Shown here one piece after another: positions 47,086 through 59,280 of a DNA stretch of 64,000 nucleotides. Both the position numbers and the translations under genes were made by a program. Every line of letters begins with the position of its first letter. Position 1 is the stretch's first letter. This DNA comes from Guyanagaster necrorhizus (taxonomy: Eukaryota > Basidiomycota > Agaricomycetes > Agaricales > Physalacriaceae), in contig NW_025064880.1 in the NCBI RefSeq assembly GCF_019112545.1, positions 1,595,251 to 1,659,250 on the forward strand. The letters run 5' to 3'. The notes beneath the pieces were generated by a model. That model was not told the DNA's origin and did no database searches. It saw only the letters and a program-made list of their open reading frames with translations.

Positions 47086-50000
47086 TCACTGACTGGCCTC
47101 ATCTTTTAACTCCTCGATTTTGGTTTCTTTTCCTAGTTCTTCTTCTTTCTGCAGCTCAGCAATCTGGGCCCATATATCTTCATGAGTTCACTTTTTCTTT
47201 GGGCAGTCCTTGGCCATGTGTCCCTTCTGCTCACAGTTGAAGCATTTCCCTTCCTTCTTCATCTGATCTATGTCCATAGGCTTTTCTGCCCTGGTGTATG
47301 TGGTTCCCATTCCTGTCTTCTGGCTTCCATAGGTCACAGCTGTTGAGGTACCCAGTGATTTCCTGGCAGTTTGCTCTGACTTGTTTGGGGTTGGTGAGAT
47401 CGATTTCTTCATGTACTCTTGCAGCATCAAGGATTCTGCTTTCTGCCTTTGTTGTTCCTTATATATTTCAATGATGCACTCCTTCTATTTGTCATATCCG
47501 ATGGGCATCAGAATCCTGACATCCATCACAGAGATCATTGTAAGATATGAAGGAGGGATGTCTCACTTGAGGGCTTTGACCATTCATCTATCATTGGACA
47601 CATCATCTCATATTCCAGCCAACTTGGTGAGCCTTTCTAGCTCATCAAAATAGTCTGTAGCTGCCTTGTCTCCCATTTTATATTCCTTGATCTTCTGCTT
47701 GTGTACCTCTTGTACTGCTGGATCAATGAACTTGTTATTTAGCATGCATTTGAACACCGGCCAGGAGGAGTACCAGTAGTGTTCTCTTGTGGTTGATCAG
47801 AAATTTGGAGAGATGAGGATCTACCATGTTTTGGCCTTCTCCTCCAAATAAGAGGTGGCAAAGGTGATCTTGTTCATATCAGTCCTAGGTATCCAACATA
47901 GACTTTGAAGTACTGTTCACAGTCTACTAGGAATCTATCAATGTCATTGGACACCCTTTTGAAAGGGTGGAGTTTTCAGAGGAGGTCAGGGCAGCACTGG
48001 AGGACATTGGCATTTTTCAGCAATGAGCCCATCAGATTGAGCCATCCTGCAAATGGTGGCTGTCACCATTCTGCTGATGGTCCAGAGAATGAGTGCAGTG
48101 AGTGGTTGTGAGCCACTGGACTTCCTTTTTGGTCTTTGATCCAGATGATGATTCCGTCTCAGACCATAAATCTAAGGTGAGTAGCCTCAGGATCGTCTCA
48201 TGCAGGTTCTTTCTCTGTTCTGCTAGTCTCCATCTGATCAGGAGGTGGTTGTCCCTCTAGTAGTTGGCTTCCTATGCCAGTCCACAGATTTTGGAATGCC
48301 ATAGTTGGCCAAGGTCAAAATTTGTTGAGCCGAGTTGCCATGGTCTGGGCATAGTAGTCGGTGATTGAAAGGCTGCTTCATGCTGATGGAGCCTGGTACT
48401 CAGTGTGTTTCGGCATGATAGAGGGGGATTGCAGCATTGGTTCTACCAGAAGTGTGGCTCAGTAGGCCAGTGGTCAGCTGACTGGGTATTCTGGATGCTT
48501 CTGGTTGTATTGCTGGGTGGCATAGTCTGTTGCTGCCCACCTCAGGATTTCTGTTCATTCATTAGTACTAGAATGCAAATATAATTGTCTCATATGTGAT
48601 GCTGCCCAAGCAGTGTCATGCTATAAGAAATTTATCTCATATAGGTAGTACTCCTAGTACTCCTTTGCTCTTTTTTCCTGAGTCAGCCTTTCCACCTCTT
48701 CATGATCCATCTTGTCTTGTGAGTCATATGGTGGTCCTCTAAGAGGCTCACTGCTCTCCATTTTTTCTTTCTCATCCTCATTGTCCTCCTCAAGGAGGGA
48801 ATCAATAGGCCAGTCATAAGTGCTCTCTACAACCTCTTGGTGTATTGTTGCTTTGCTCCCTTGGCTGAGTACTTGGGCTAGCAGCTGGGAAGCTTGAGGC
48901 ATTTTCATAGGTGGCAGCCAGTTGACTTCCAATACTGGAATTGTATCGGTTTCCTTCTGTTGCTCTTGCTGCCTCCACTCGCTCACAATAGAGACAGATA
49001 TTGTTTCAGTATTTATTGTTAATAAGCTGCCTGACAACTCGGCTTCCGAGAAAGCCTCAGAGGGTGCGAGCAGGGATGTGAGCAGTTCCAGGGGTTCATA
49101 GTCCATAGTGCTCAAGAACAGACTCATCACTTCTGAAGATAGTGTCAGCACTAAGGGTTTGAGAGAGAGAGAGATACTAGAGAGTCGGGGGGCTCTTGTA
49201 TCATCTGGTGCATGTACCATCAGCCCAGTGCTCTGGGACTCCACTACTCAGGGTACTGAGTTCTCTGAAGATGGAGGCAGAGAATAAGGGATCAGCTTGT
49301 ATGGGTGCGAGGACATTGGCAACCTTGGGCCATAATCCATACCAGTTTTCGATATTGGCTCTAGCCAGTTGGTCCCTCTCCACTGCTTGCTGCTGGTCTC
49401 TATGCTGCTCATTATACTGGGTGGCCTCCTGTCTCTGCTGCTCCTCTGCTGTAGGCTGCTCTTCTGGCTCATTATGTACTGGCTGTGGCTCATCCTACTA
49501 CCTGCACTCCTCCTGTCAAACAGCATTGTTATAGTTGAAAGGGATGGTGAAGTCTCAGGTGGAGAAATACCAGTGGACAGTTTCTTCTCATACTCATCAT
49601 CACTGTTTTTTATCATTTGAAGAGAGCCTCTCCACCCTCAAGCTGGCTCTAGTGGAGGGACAGAGGCTAGTAGGCTGACTTCAAGGAGTTCGGTTGTTGA
49701 TTTGCCAAGCCATCTGAGAGGCATTGAGAGAGTCCCTAGTATGGTGGGCAATCCCATGAGTTTGGGAGGTGGAAGAGGGGGAGGGGGACTGGCGGAAGAA
49801 GTCTTCTGGGAGGTTCTCGTCTTCATGGTTGAGGGGGGATCCTGGTACAAGGATCCCTTGTCATCTTGGGATGCTATTATCCCAGTCTCCAGATTGAGGG
49901 TGAAACTGTCCTCCCTCTTCTTTGATACCATTCTCTGAATGCATGCCATTAGGCCTGGCTTCTGGAGACTGGTAGGTCATTTATCAGGATTTGGGGATAT

Positions 50001-50211
50001 CATGGAGTGGAAGGTCAGAGGTTATGTTGTGTAGGATTTCTCAGATATATAGAAACTCATTATAATGTCTGAGAGCCCAGACAGTGATTGAATGGTGTCC
50101 CCAGCACAGCTGGATGATCACCAATAATCCAATCAATATTCTGATGATGGATGAGAGGAGTTCAAAGAACTCATGGTCGAAATTCAAGTCGGTAGAGATG
50201 GTAGGAGGCAT
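47086..50211 (-). pseudogene. Decayed ORF1 + gag of copy A7
   Basis: ORF1 ATG at 50211, hydrophobic N-terminal helix, then stops. The overlapping gag frame is open in 49248-49616 and 48654-49244 (STMDYEPLELLTS). A capsid-like region follows (about 47560-47960), then the zinc knuckle CFNCEQKGHMAKDC in the open block 47188-47430, and the gag stop is at 47086-47088. Same architecture as A9. Confidence 0.87.
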
Positions 50212-50266
50212 TCAGTTTCTCAGCACAATTGAGCTTGAGAAAGAGAAGTCGAAGCTTTGAGCTAAT

Positions 50267-50712
50267 TGTTAGGCCCAAGCATCACATGAGCTAATCCACA
50301 TGATAAACAGTTGTCTCTTCACACTTTGAGTGATCAGCTGAGTCCACTGAATGTGTATTTCACTCAGTGTGACTCAAGGTCAAATGTAGACTCAAGGTAG
50401 AATGGTGGTTGTAAACTTTAGCTCAAAGCTGGAGTTTAAGCAGCTAGAGTGAACTCCTTATATACTGTACATGGTCTGCTAATAATACTACACCCTTATT
50501 GTAGGTGTCTCTGTCCATTATGCTCTTTGTCCTTGAGCATCGTTACCATACATAAAAGGTATTTATATGCTGTTGGTTATTGCTATTGGAACTAATGCAC
50601 TTGGTCTGTTGTGCTGACTAAGCTTTGTCCCATGAGTGTCATGTGTGGATGCCTAGGTATGAATAGGGGTTTTTGAAGAAGAAAAGGAAGAAATATGTAG
50701 AAAATCATAACA
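50267..50712 (-). repeat. 5' LTR of copy A7
   Basis: A 446-bp partner of 42713-43158. Just inside, the PBS (element strand TTAGCTCAAAGCT) complements the LTR motif, allowing for decayed CpG positions. Confidence 0.92.
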
Positions 50713-50717
50713 TTACT

Positions 50718-51077
50718 ACAGCAAGAGCTATACTACTTATATACTAATCATTATCTGTTCTAAAGATATAACTATCTAATTGTCTTTCCTGGTGCTGTAG
50801 AGCATTTTGTCCAGAGTTGCCAAGCTATCTATAAAAGAGTATTGTCTGCTGTTGAGCTGTTACTGCTGTTACTGCTGTTACTGCTACACAATAACAAAAA
50901 AGGCATTCTGTCATTGTGCTGCTGTGAGGCTTTACAGCAGTGCAGTAGAATCTGGGCAGTGCTGCTGACTAAGCCTTTCCATGATTCTAAGTGCCAGTTA
51001 GGCACTCTGACTAAGCAGAAATAGGAGTCAATTCTGAATAATATTAAGTAAAAAAAAAAATAGGAAAAATCATAATA
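50718..51077 (-). repeat. 3' LTR of copy A8, second fragment
   Basis: Continuation of 42537-42712 after copy A7. It contains three tandem copies of a 9-bp unit (CTGTTACTG, about 50858-50884) and ends CATAATA. Together the two parts make a 536-bp LTR like the solo LTR at 39275-39806. Confidence 0.88.
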
Positions 51078-51866
51078 TTATCTCCTCTTTAAGACCATTA
51101 TTCTGATGGCTTTGTTAGAGATAAGTCTGCTGGTCCAAGGGAGGCCACAATATCTCATTCCAGTCACAATCTGCCCTTTTTCTCTGTGAGTAAGAGTTAT
51201 AAGAATATTGACTGGTCATTGGTTAGTTTATTTGGTGTTCGTAGTCATGAATAGTATTATTGATATTCATTTATTTTTTGTTAACCTATTGGTTTGACTC
51301 TGGTCTATATCCATTCCAACTGACAAGGTAGTCCACTGTCATTGTTGTTCCACCACTGTATGCTTTGACTTTTTATAATTTGTGATTGAGTATTTGATTG
51401 ATTTCATAATGTTTTTCATCATCAATTAAGTCTGATGGCAGTGGTGGTAGACATTCTTGGTTTGAGAAGCCTGGTTGGACATAGAGAGTCAAGAGTGTTT
51501 CATTGAATACATCATAGACTTTTCATATAATTGAGAGTTATAATTTGTATACAGATGCTCTGATCTTAGTGACAACTGTAAATAGACCAGTCTATTTGTC
51601 TGTGAGTTTCTGTTTAGGGCAAGGAAGATGGAGGTTTGTTGTTGATTGAATACTCATAGGCTGGCCTTTGATGTTTATCATATTGTTTCTTCATTGTTGA
51701 AGCAGCTTTTTCAAGAGCTGTCTTCATTTTGCTGTAGATTTTTGCTATTGTTGTGGCAAAGTCTGTTGATGCCAGTGTCATTATGTGTTTTTGCTCACTT
51801 TGAGTAATAAGAGGATGTCACCTATAGTTCACAAAAAATGGTGTCTTGCCAGTTGCTGAATGAATC
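51078..51866 (-). pseudogene. Decayed pol of copy A8, integrase end and chromodomain
   Basis: Minus-strand text from the polypurine tract (on + TTATCTCCTC, 51078-51087) through the chromodomain (about 51240-51430; + text ACCTATTGGTTTGACTC matches the NQWVN region) and the GPY/F region. It reaches the integrase C-terminal part at 51866, where A9 is inserted. About 110 bp at 51128-51238 have no counterpart in the other copies. The gene continues at 59976. Confidence 0.82.
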
Positions 51867-51871
51867 CTGTT

Positions 51872-52306
51872 TGTTAAGCCCAAGCGTCACGTGAACTGAT
51901 ACACGTGATAAACAGGTGTTCCTTCACACTTCGAGGAATCACCTGAGTTCACTATATGTATATCCGGTCGGTGTGACTCAAGGTCAGATATAGACTCGAG
52001 ATAGAATGGTGGTGTATAAACTTTAGCTCGAAGCTGGGGATTACCAGCGAGAGCTGTCCTACTTAAATACTACTGAGTAATGTCTAAATATACGACTACT
52101 TATTGTGCGTTGCTGTGTCTCTTGTGCTCATTGTACTAGGGCATCGTTACCGTACATAAAAGGTTGGTTGTGCGTCGTCGAGCGCCGTCTCCTTGTTCTG
52201 AGACAATGGTGGATTGGCTTGTGCTGACCAAGATTCCCACGGTCCAGTGTCGTGACTAAGCACAAAATAGGGGTTAAGGCAAAGGAAAAATGGTAAAATC
52301 GTAACA
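51872..52306 (-). repeat. 3' LTR of copy A9
   Basis: TGTTAAGC...CGTAACA. It is identical to the 5' LTR over its first 302 bp (51872-52173) and last 59 bp. All differences fall in 52174-52247. Confidence 0.96.
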
Positions 52307-52317
52307 TTACCCCCTCG
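52307..52317 (-). promoter_or_regulatory. Polypurine tract of copy A9
   Basis: On the element strand CGAGGGGGTAA directly abuts the 3' LTR, the position of the plus-strand DNA primer. Equivalent tracts lie at about 20488-20500, 38322-38334 and 9812-9824. Confidence 0.85.
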
Positions 52318-52339
52318 TTAAGACCATCGTCCCAATGGC

Positions 52340-55300
52340 TTAATTAAGGGAGAGTTCATAGTCGTATATTGCTTTGTCAGCGTTCATATATTTTTCGTTG
52401 ACCCATTGATTAGATTCCGGGCCATACCCCTTCCAACTGACGAGGTAATCGACGGTTGTCGTCATTCCCCCCCCTTTGGCTTTGGTTCGTCGGAGTTTAT
52501 GATTAAGGACGTGATCAATTTCAAAATGCTCCTCATCATTGATCAGGTCCGGAGGTGGGGGAGGTGGTCGTTCCTGGTTAGGGAACGCTGGTGCGATATA
52601 GGGGTTTAGTAAGTTTTCATTGAAAACGTCGTGGATCTTCCATGTCTGTGGTAGGCGTAGTTTGTATGCGCTAGGTCCGATGGCTTTTATGACTGTGAAG
52701 GGGCCCGTCCGTTTATCGTCCAGTTTCTTTTTTGGACGCGGTAAATGGAGGTTCGTTGTGTCCAGCCATACTTTATCGTTTGGTTGATAGGTACGACTTG
52801 CACGTCGGTGCTTGTCGTAGGTTTTCTTCATTGTTATTGTGGCCTTTTCCAAAGACGCTTTTGTTTCGTTGTGAATTTTTTCCATCTCGGATGCAAAGTC
52901 CGATGAGGCGGGTGTAGTTGTTCGGAAGCGGCTTGTCTGAGCGATGTATGGGTGTCGGCCATGATTTACGAAGAATGGAGTTTTCCCCGTTGCGGAGTGT
53001 ACCCGGTTGTTGTGTTGAAAGCCTGCAAGTGCTAGCCATTCAGTCCAATCATCCTGTCGGTAGTTAATGAAAAGATGCAGGTACTTTTCGATCTCCTGAT
53101 TTACGCGTTCCGTCTGTCCGTCTGTCTGGGGGTGGTAGGCGGTGGACGCGTTTTGCTTGATGTTCAGGAGTCGGTATAAGTCGGTGATGAACTTAGAGAC
53201 AAATTGAGGACCTCTGTCCGATATAACGACTTGGGGCATCCCGTATTTCACATACACTTCGTCACGTAGGATTTTTGCCCATCCTTCGGAATTCAACTCT
53301 GTGGAACATGCGACTGGGATGATCGTCTTGGAGAATCGGTCCACTATGACTAGGATGGCGTCATAGCCATTGCATTCGGGTAAGCCGGTGATCATATCGA
53401 CGGAAATATGTGTCCATGGAGTCGAGGGTATTTCGTTGGGATGTAGGGGCGCCGCTCGAGCTTGCGTGGAGGATTTTCCTCGCTGACAGGTTTCACAAGC
53501 CTTTACGTATGTTGTTATGTCGTGCCCCATCTTTGGCCACCAGTACTCTCGTAGTACTAGCTCCTTGGTTTTGGCGATGCCCGGGTGTCCTGCCGTTGCA
53601 TGATCATGACAAGTGGCGATGATTTCGCCACGTAGTTGTTGGTCTCTGGGGATATAGATGCGTCCATCGTAGCGGATTAATCCCTCCTCCTTTATCATTC
53701 CTCGCTCATGATTGAGGGACGGGGCCACGCGTTGGTCCCATTTGTGGGTGTCTCGCGTGGCGCTTTTGATCCGTTCGTGGATCTCCTCTTCCGTTGGCAT
53801 TATCATGGCTCGGAAGTGCTCTGGCTTTAATAATGTTACTCCTTCGTTATCATCCCTTCCTTGGTCATGGTCTGCTCGTCGACTTAACAGGTCGGCTTTT
53901 CTGTTTGCCGTTCCGGCCTTGTGATGTAGGGTGTATTGATATTGACTGAGCTCCGTTACCCAGCGGGCTTGACGCCGATTGAGTTTCTGTGGCTGTCGGA
54001 AGTAGCGTAAATTTTGGTGGTCTGTCCAGACCTCAAATGTTTCCTCTGCTCCGATGAGGTAGTGTCGCCACTCCTCCAAAGCGAGCATAATAGCGAGCAG
54101 CTCTTTGTCGTAGATCTCGTAGTTTCGTTCTGTGACTGTTAAAGCCTTGGAGAGGAAGGCTACGGGTCGCCACTTTCCATCTTGTTCTTGTGAGAGAACA
54201 GCCCCTATCGCCCCTTCACTTGAGTCAGCTTCTACTCTGAACCGTCCTTCTTGGGTTGGGACTGCCAGTATGACATCCTCTGTTAGTCATCGTTTGAGGT
54301 CCCTGAAGGCGGCTTGTTGAGAAAGTCCCCAGTTCCAGGGTGCGTTGCCCGTTAACTGTGTCATCGGGCGGACGATCTTGCTGTAGTCGCGAATGAATCG
54401 TCAGTAGAAGTTTGTGAACCCGAGGAAAGATTGTAATTCCTTCTTTTTGTTGGGTTCTGGCCACTCCACGACCCCTGCGACCTTTATTGGGTCCATTCGG
54501 ATACTTCCTTCACTGATGATCACTCCAAGGTACTCCGTTTCTAGCACTTCGAATTCGCATTTCTCCACTTTGAGGAATAGCTTGTGCTTCCTCATCAACG
54601 CTAGTACCTGTCGTACCAGGTTGCGATGTTCCTCCTTTGTTTTAGACATGATTAAGATGTCGTCAAGGTAGATTGTTACCTTCCCAGTGGAGATGAGATC
54701 CTTGAAGATGTCGTTCATCATCCACTGGAAGGTGGCAGGAGAGTTTGTAAGGCCAAAGAACATGACCGTCGGCTCGAACAGCCCTCGGTTGGTGCGGAAT
54801 GCGGCCTTCCACTCATCGCCTTCCTTGATTCGGACGTTATTATATCCCCATCATACGTCGAGTTTTGTGTAATACTTGGCACCTCGGAGTTTGTCCATCA
54901 ACTCCGAGATTAGGGGCAGTGGATAGCGATTTTTAATCATCATCTCATTGAGTTTCCGGTAATCTTGGACCGGTCGAAGTTTTCCATCTTTCTTCTTGAT
55001 GAAGAAAAAGGGGGATGCCATGGGGGATTTCGAGGGGTGAATTCGTCCGCTCGATAGATTCTCGTCCAGAAACTTATCAAGTTCCTGCTGCTTGTAGTGC
55101 CCGAGTGGATAGGTCTTGCAATCCAGATTGGCATTGGCATTAGGAATCAGCTCGATTGCGTGATCCCAGGGCTTCGGGGCGGGTAACTCGTCGAAGCTCT
55201 CCTTCTCAAACAAGTCCTTGTAGTCTCGGGCCCACTTGGGTACCATCTCCTCAAACGTCTTCTCCTCCTTTCCCTGATTTGCCTTGGCAGCTAGGTCGTT

Positions 55301-56359
55301 CGCATGATGAACGGCTCGTATGTGGATCTCCTCTTCCAGGTCTACTGCCAGTATGGTTTCTCCATCCTCCATTTCTTCATCCCATCGGTCTTCGGGATCC
55401 TCATCCGGTAGTTCGAATGGTATCTTCCTACATCTACACCGGGCAAAGGTGATCTGACCGGTTTTCCAATTGATTAGCGGGTTGTGACGGATCAGCCAGT
55501 CATGGCCGAGGAAGAGTTCTTTCGTCCCGAGATCCGTTACCGCTAGGTCGATTCGCTCGGAGTGATCTCCGATAGTCAACCTGAGTTCGACGAATTCCGT
55601 GATGGAGCTGGCCTGATTTTTTGTTCCGTCGGCATTGTATACGGGTATCGGGGCTGCCGTTGCCCTTGTTGGGAGCTGATGCTTGTCGACGAAAGCTCGA
55701 TTGATCGAGCTCCCTGTGCAGCCACTGTCGATAAGGGCAGTTACTTGGTATGTGGTTCGAGAGGTTAGCGTTTCAATCTGTCCCCTTGTGGTTAGGTCTC
55801 GTCCGGGGGTCTTGGTTCGTAGGATGTATTTTTTTGGTCCCCGGAGCTCGTCTAGCCATTCGAGGGCATGACCGCGCTCGGCTCCTCTGATTCCTTCAAT
55901 CAGTTCGTCGACCACTTCCTCGGCCCTTGTTCGATGAATCCAGTTCTGAAGCACGGCTTTTGCCGCGGCTTCATCCTTGGCGTCTTTGATGGCTCTCCAT
56001 GTCCATTCGGTATCGAATGGTTTGAGCCACGTGGTGGGACTCTCTGTCCCTGTTCGGCCTGTAGGCGTTTGAGTTTTTTCTTCTTGCGATTCAATAGTGT
56101 GTTTCTTTGCGAATGTTCTGGGTATATTCGAATGCACGGGAGGTGACATGAATGTAGCTACAGGAGTACTATCAGTCCGACTAGCGGCTGTTGTTGACAC
56201 ACCATTAAGTCCTTTGGCCAGTTCAGTGGAATCGCTCACTGACTGGCCCCGTCTTTTACCTCCTCGACTTTCGTTTCCTTGCCGAGTTCCTCGTCTTCCT
56301 TCTGCAACTCGGCAATCTGCGCTCGTATGTCTTCGTGGGTTCGCTTCTTCTTCAGGCAA
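52340..56359 (-). pseudogene. pol: pol of copy A9 (three TGA stops)
   Basis: One frame of 1340 codons, -1 relative to gag and overlapping its end by 124 nt. Domains: protease LIDSGC (55719-55736); RT with YLDDI (54656-54670); RNase H about 54290-54000 ([29 protein letters not shown]). Integrase follows, with the zinc motif HDHATAGH and CETCQRG. Its catalytic residues lie near 53396 (VDMI), 53220 (SDRGPQF) and 53091 (NQEIEKY). Then GPF (about 52700) and a C-terminal chromodomain (LVSWKGYGPESNQWV) to the stop at 52340. Stops TGA at 54851-54853, 54401-54403 and 54287-54289 sit where gypsy pols have Arg (LDVR, NFYRRF, LKRRL), so each is most likely CGA to TGA. All catalytic residues are intact. 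The copy could make RT only if the stops are read through or absent in living relatives. Confidence 0.93.
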
Positions 56360-59280
56360 TCTTTTGCCATATGTCCCTTCTGTCCACAGTTAAAGCACTT
56401 TCCTTCCTTCTTCATGCGGTCAATGTCCATCGGTTTCCCGGCCCCGGTATAGGTTGTGCTGGTCCCGGTCTTCTGCATGCTGTATGACGGGGTGGTGGTC
56501 GTTGAGGAGCCCGAAGTTTTTCCGGCAGTTTGCCCCGGCTTGTTCGGGGTTGGCGGGGTCGGCTTCTTGGAATACTCCTGCAATGTCGTTGCCTCTGCTT
56601 TCTGCCTTTGTCGCTCCTTGTACATCTCGACGATCCTTTCCTTCCATTCGTCATACCCTACCGGCATCAGCATTTTGACGCCCATGGCAGAGATCATTGT
56701 GAGATACGAGGAGGGGACTCCTCTCTTGAGGGCCTCCACCATCCTTCCGTTGTTTGCAGTGTCTTCTCTGATCCCGGCGAGCTTGGCGAGTCGTTCTAGC
56801 TCGTCGAAGTAGTCCGTGGCCGCCTTATCTCCCATCTTGTATTCTTTGATCTTCTGCTTGTGTACCTCCTGGACTGCCGGATCAATGAACTTGTCGTTTA
56901 GCATTCGTTTGAACACCGGCCACAAAGGATATCGGTAGTGCTCCCTAGTGGTGGATCGAAAGTTTGGGGAGATTAAGATCCACCATGTTTTGGCCTTGTC
57001 CTCTAGATAGGACGTGGCGAATGCGACTTTATTCATGTCGGTGCCGATATACCCGATGTAGACCTCGAAGTACTGTTCGCAGTCGACAAGAAATCGATCG
57101 ATATCGTCGGAGGCTCCCTTGAAGGGGCGGGGCTTCCGGAGAAGGTCTGGGTGGCATTGCAAGACGTTGGCATTGTGTGGGAGGGCACCCATCGGATTGG
57201 GCCAACCGTCGAACGGTGGTTGCTTCCATTCTGCGGGTGGTCCAGGGAAGGAATGCAGGGAGTTGTCGTCGGCAACTGGGCTACCCTTTGGGTCGACAAC
57301 CTGGACTATTACTCCGTCTCGTACTGTGAATCCGAGGCGAACTGCCTCGGGGTCGTCCCGAACGGGGTCTTTGCCGCTTGATTCTGCTTGGTCTGGAGGG
57401 GGCTGTCCGCCGAGGAGCCGGCTTCCGTGGCGGGTCCAGGGATTTTGGGTCTGGACGGCCTGCCATGCCGGTCGAGTTCTGCTGTGTATAAGTCGTGATG
57501 CCGAACTTCGGATCGACGGACTGTCCTCGGCCCGACTTCGGATTGAAGGAGCGATATAGATTGCTCGCTTTGGTGGAACGGGGGGGGTACGCGGCATTGG
57601 TGCCAGTATCTTTGGCTTGTTAATTGGTTGGTATGGGGGTATCGGCACGAGCAGGTCTTCTGGGTGCCGTCGCCCATATTCCTTCCATGCATACTCCGTC
57701 GCGGCATACTGTAAAACTTTTTCTTTTTCAGTTCCCTCCGCATACCTATATTCAAGTCCTAAGGACGTCGCTTGCCAGCGCGCATCCTGCCATAAGTAAT
57801 TCCTCCCCTGCTCGTACAGTTCTTGATACTCCCTGTTCCTGGCTCTTTCAACCTCCTCCCGTAGTGCTTCTTCATCCGTATCCTCTCCTGCTCGTTCTAG
57901 TCATTGCCGGTATGGATCGTCACTGTCCTCATCGTCCTCCTCATCGCCCTCGTCCCCACTGTCCTCTTCCCCGAGGAGGGAACTGACGTGCTGGTCGAAG
58001 ATAGACGGCACGGCTGGTCGAAGGGTCATCGGGGACCCTTCCGTTGACTTGGGTGCTGAGGCCGTCATCCCCTCGATCACTGGTTCGAGCGACGGGGGGG
58101 CTCCGGAGTCGGCTGTAGCGCGTTCCACCGCGCGCTCTTGTCTCCTCCAGTTCTCGGCTATAGACGCTGAAGAGTCGCTGGAACTCGGGATTAAGGAACT
58201 GTCGAGCGACTCTGCTGCCCAGGAACCGCTGGAGAGCCCTGTTGGAGACGTGAGCGTTGTCAGGTACTCGGAGCCCGTAGGCTCCGAGGACGGAATCAGC
58301 GTCAGAGGAGATGGTGTCGGTACGGGCAGGATATTCGAGGCTGACTGGTCGGGGTCTTTCGGCATTTCCTCGCCTGATTGCCTCGTTCCAGCTGACGATG
58401 CTGGCGGGCCCCGTCCATGGGTCGTCGTCTGAGTCGGGCTCTCTGAAGGGGGACCCGGCATCGGTACGGAGCTCATACTCCCGAGGGGAGGCTGACCCCA
58501 TCCTCTCGACCCCCTCCATTCTCCTTCGCTCTCTTCCCTGCCTGTCATACTCTGCGGCCTCGTACTGCTCTCGGGCCTCTTCTCTGACATAGTCGGCGAG
58601 CTCCTCTTGGGTTCGCCTGATTTCTTCTTCTCGGTTCTGGTTCTGCTGCTGCTGCCATACGGCTTCATCGTAGTCGAAGGGAACGGCAAGGTCCCACTCT
58701 GGGAATATTCGGTGTATGATTCTTCTCGTCGCGGCTCTTCCCCTTTCGCTAGCGGTTTCATTCTCGGGCTCACTCCCGACGTGGAGGTGCCGATATGGAT
58801 CTCCTGCTGCGGAGATGGCAATGTTGGCGTTGTCATAGTCGGGATGGAGATCCCTTCCCCGCGGGTTGTCGACCCCCAGCCTGCTGACGGATGGGCTGGA
58901 GCCGGAGTTTGGCTCAGTGGGGGTTTCGGGGGGGTTCTGGGGGGAGTGGGGACTTTCGCGGGGTCCCGGAGCCATCCGAGCGGCATCAAGGGAGTCCCGA
59001 GCATGGTTTCCAATCCCTGAGGGAATTGGGGAGGCAGAATGCTCGGGGGAGTCGGCCGGAGTGACGTAGTTGGAGACCTCGGCGGGCTCCTGAGCGACGT
59101 TCGTCGTCCACGGGTTCCGGAACCCTGTGAGAGCAGGGTGGCCGTTTCCGCCGTGTCGTCTGGTGTGTTCTGGTCCTTCCTCCTCGTGAAGGCTCCCTTG
59201 ATCCGGGTTGCTATTCCCGGCTTCTGGTACGGGTCCCCCTTGCGGGAAGAAGGACGTTCTGGCAGAGGGGGGGATGTCAT
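56236..59280 (-). pseudogene. gag: gag of copy A9 (one TGA stop)
   Basis: A frame of 1014 codons from the ATG at 59280, the second ATG of the predicted mRNA; this ATG is also seen in A2 and A10. The N-terminal 440 residues are Ser/Thr/Pro-rich with an acidic stretch (GDEGDEEDDEDSDD, about 57920-57965), and overlap ORF1. After a single TGA (57901-57903, expected Arg) come a charged helical part, then the gypsy capsid-like domain (about 57100-56750; WWILISPNF, WPVFKRML, YFDELERL). A zinc knuckle CFNCGQKGHMAKDC (56356-56397) and the stop at 56236 close it. The likely product is the RNA-binding shell protein. Family Gags are usually 300-500 residues, so the long N-terminal extension is unusual; a shorter Gag starting downstream is possible. 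Confidence 0.85.

Larger units (their letters stand above)
42713..50712 (-). mobile_element. Ty3/gypsy family A, copy A7, complete, decayed
   Basis: An 8.0-kb minus-strand element with two 446-bp LTRs (42713-43158, 50267-50712) and a perfect TSD TTACT. It is inserted within the LTR of A8, so it is younger than A8. Gag and pol are broken by stops but have long open blocks. Confidence 0.93.

Noticed and set aside
50858..50884. Short 9-bp tandem repeats as a CRISPR-like or satellite array
   Set aside because: Only three units, no spacers, and they are part of the long LTR subfamily (also near 39470-39495).
54287..54853. In-frame TGA codons as evidence for a variant genetic code or selenocysteine
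   Set aside because: They sit at Arg positions, and older copies also have TAG and TAA. CGA to TGA mutation explains them.
56412..57755. Several open frames of 60-148 codons on both strands inside A9 gag
   Set aside because: They are shadows of the GC-rich gag gene, with arginine/proline-rich text and no counterpart in other copies.
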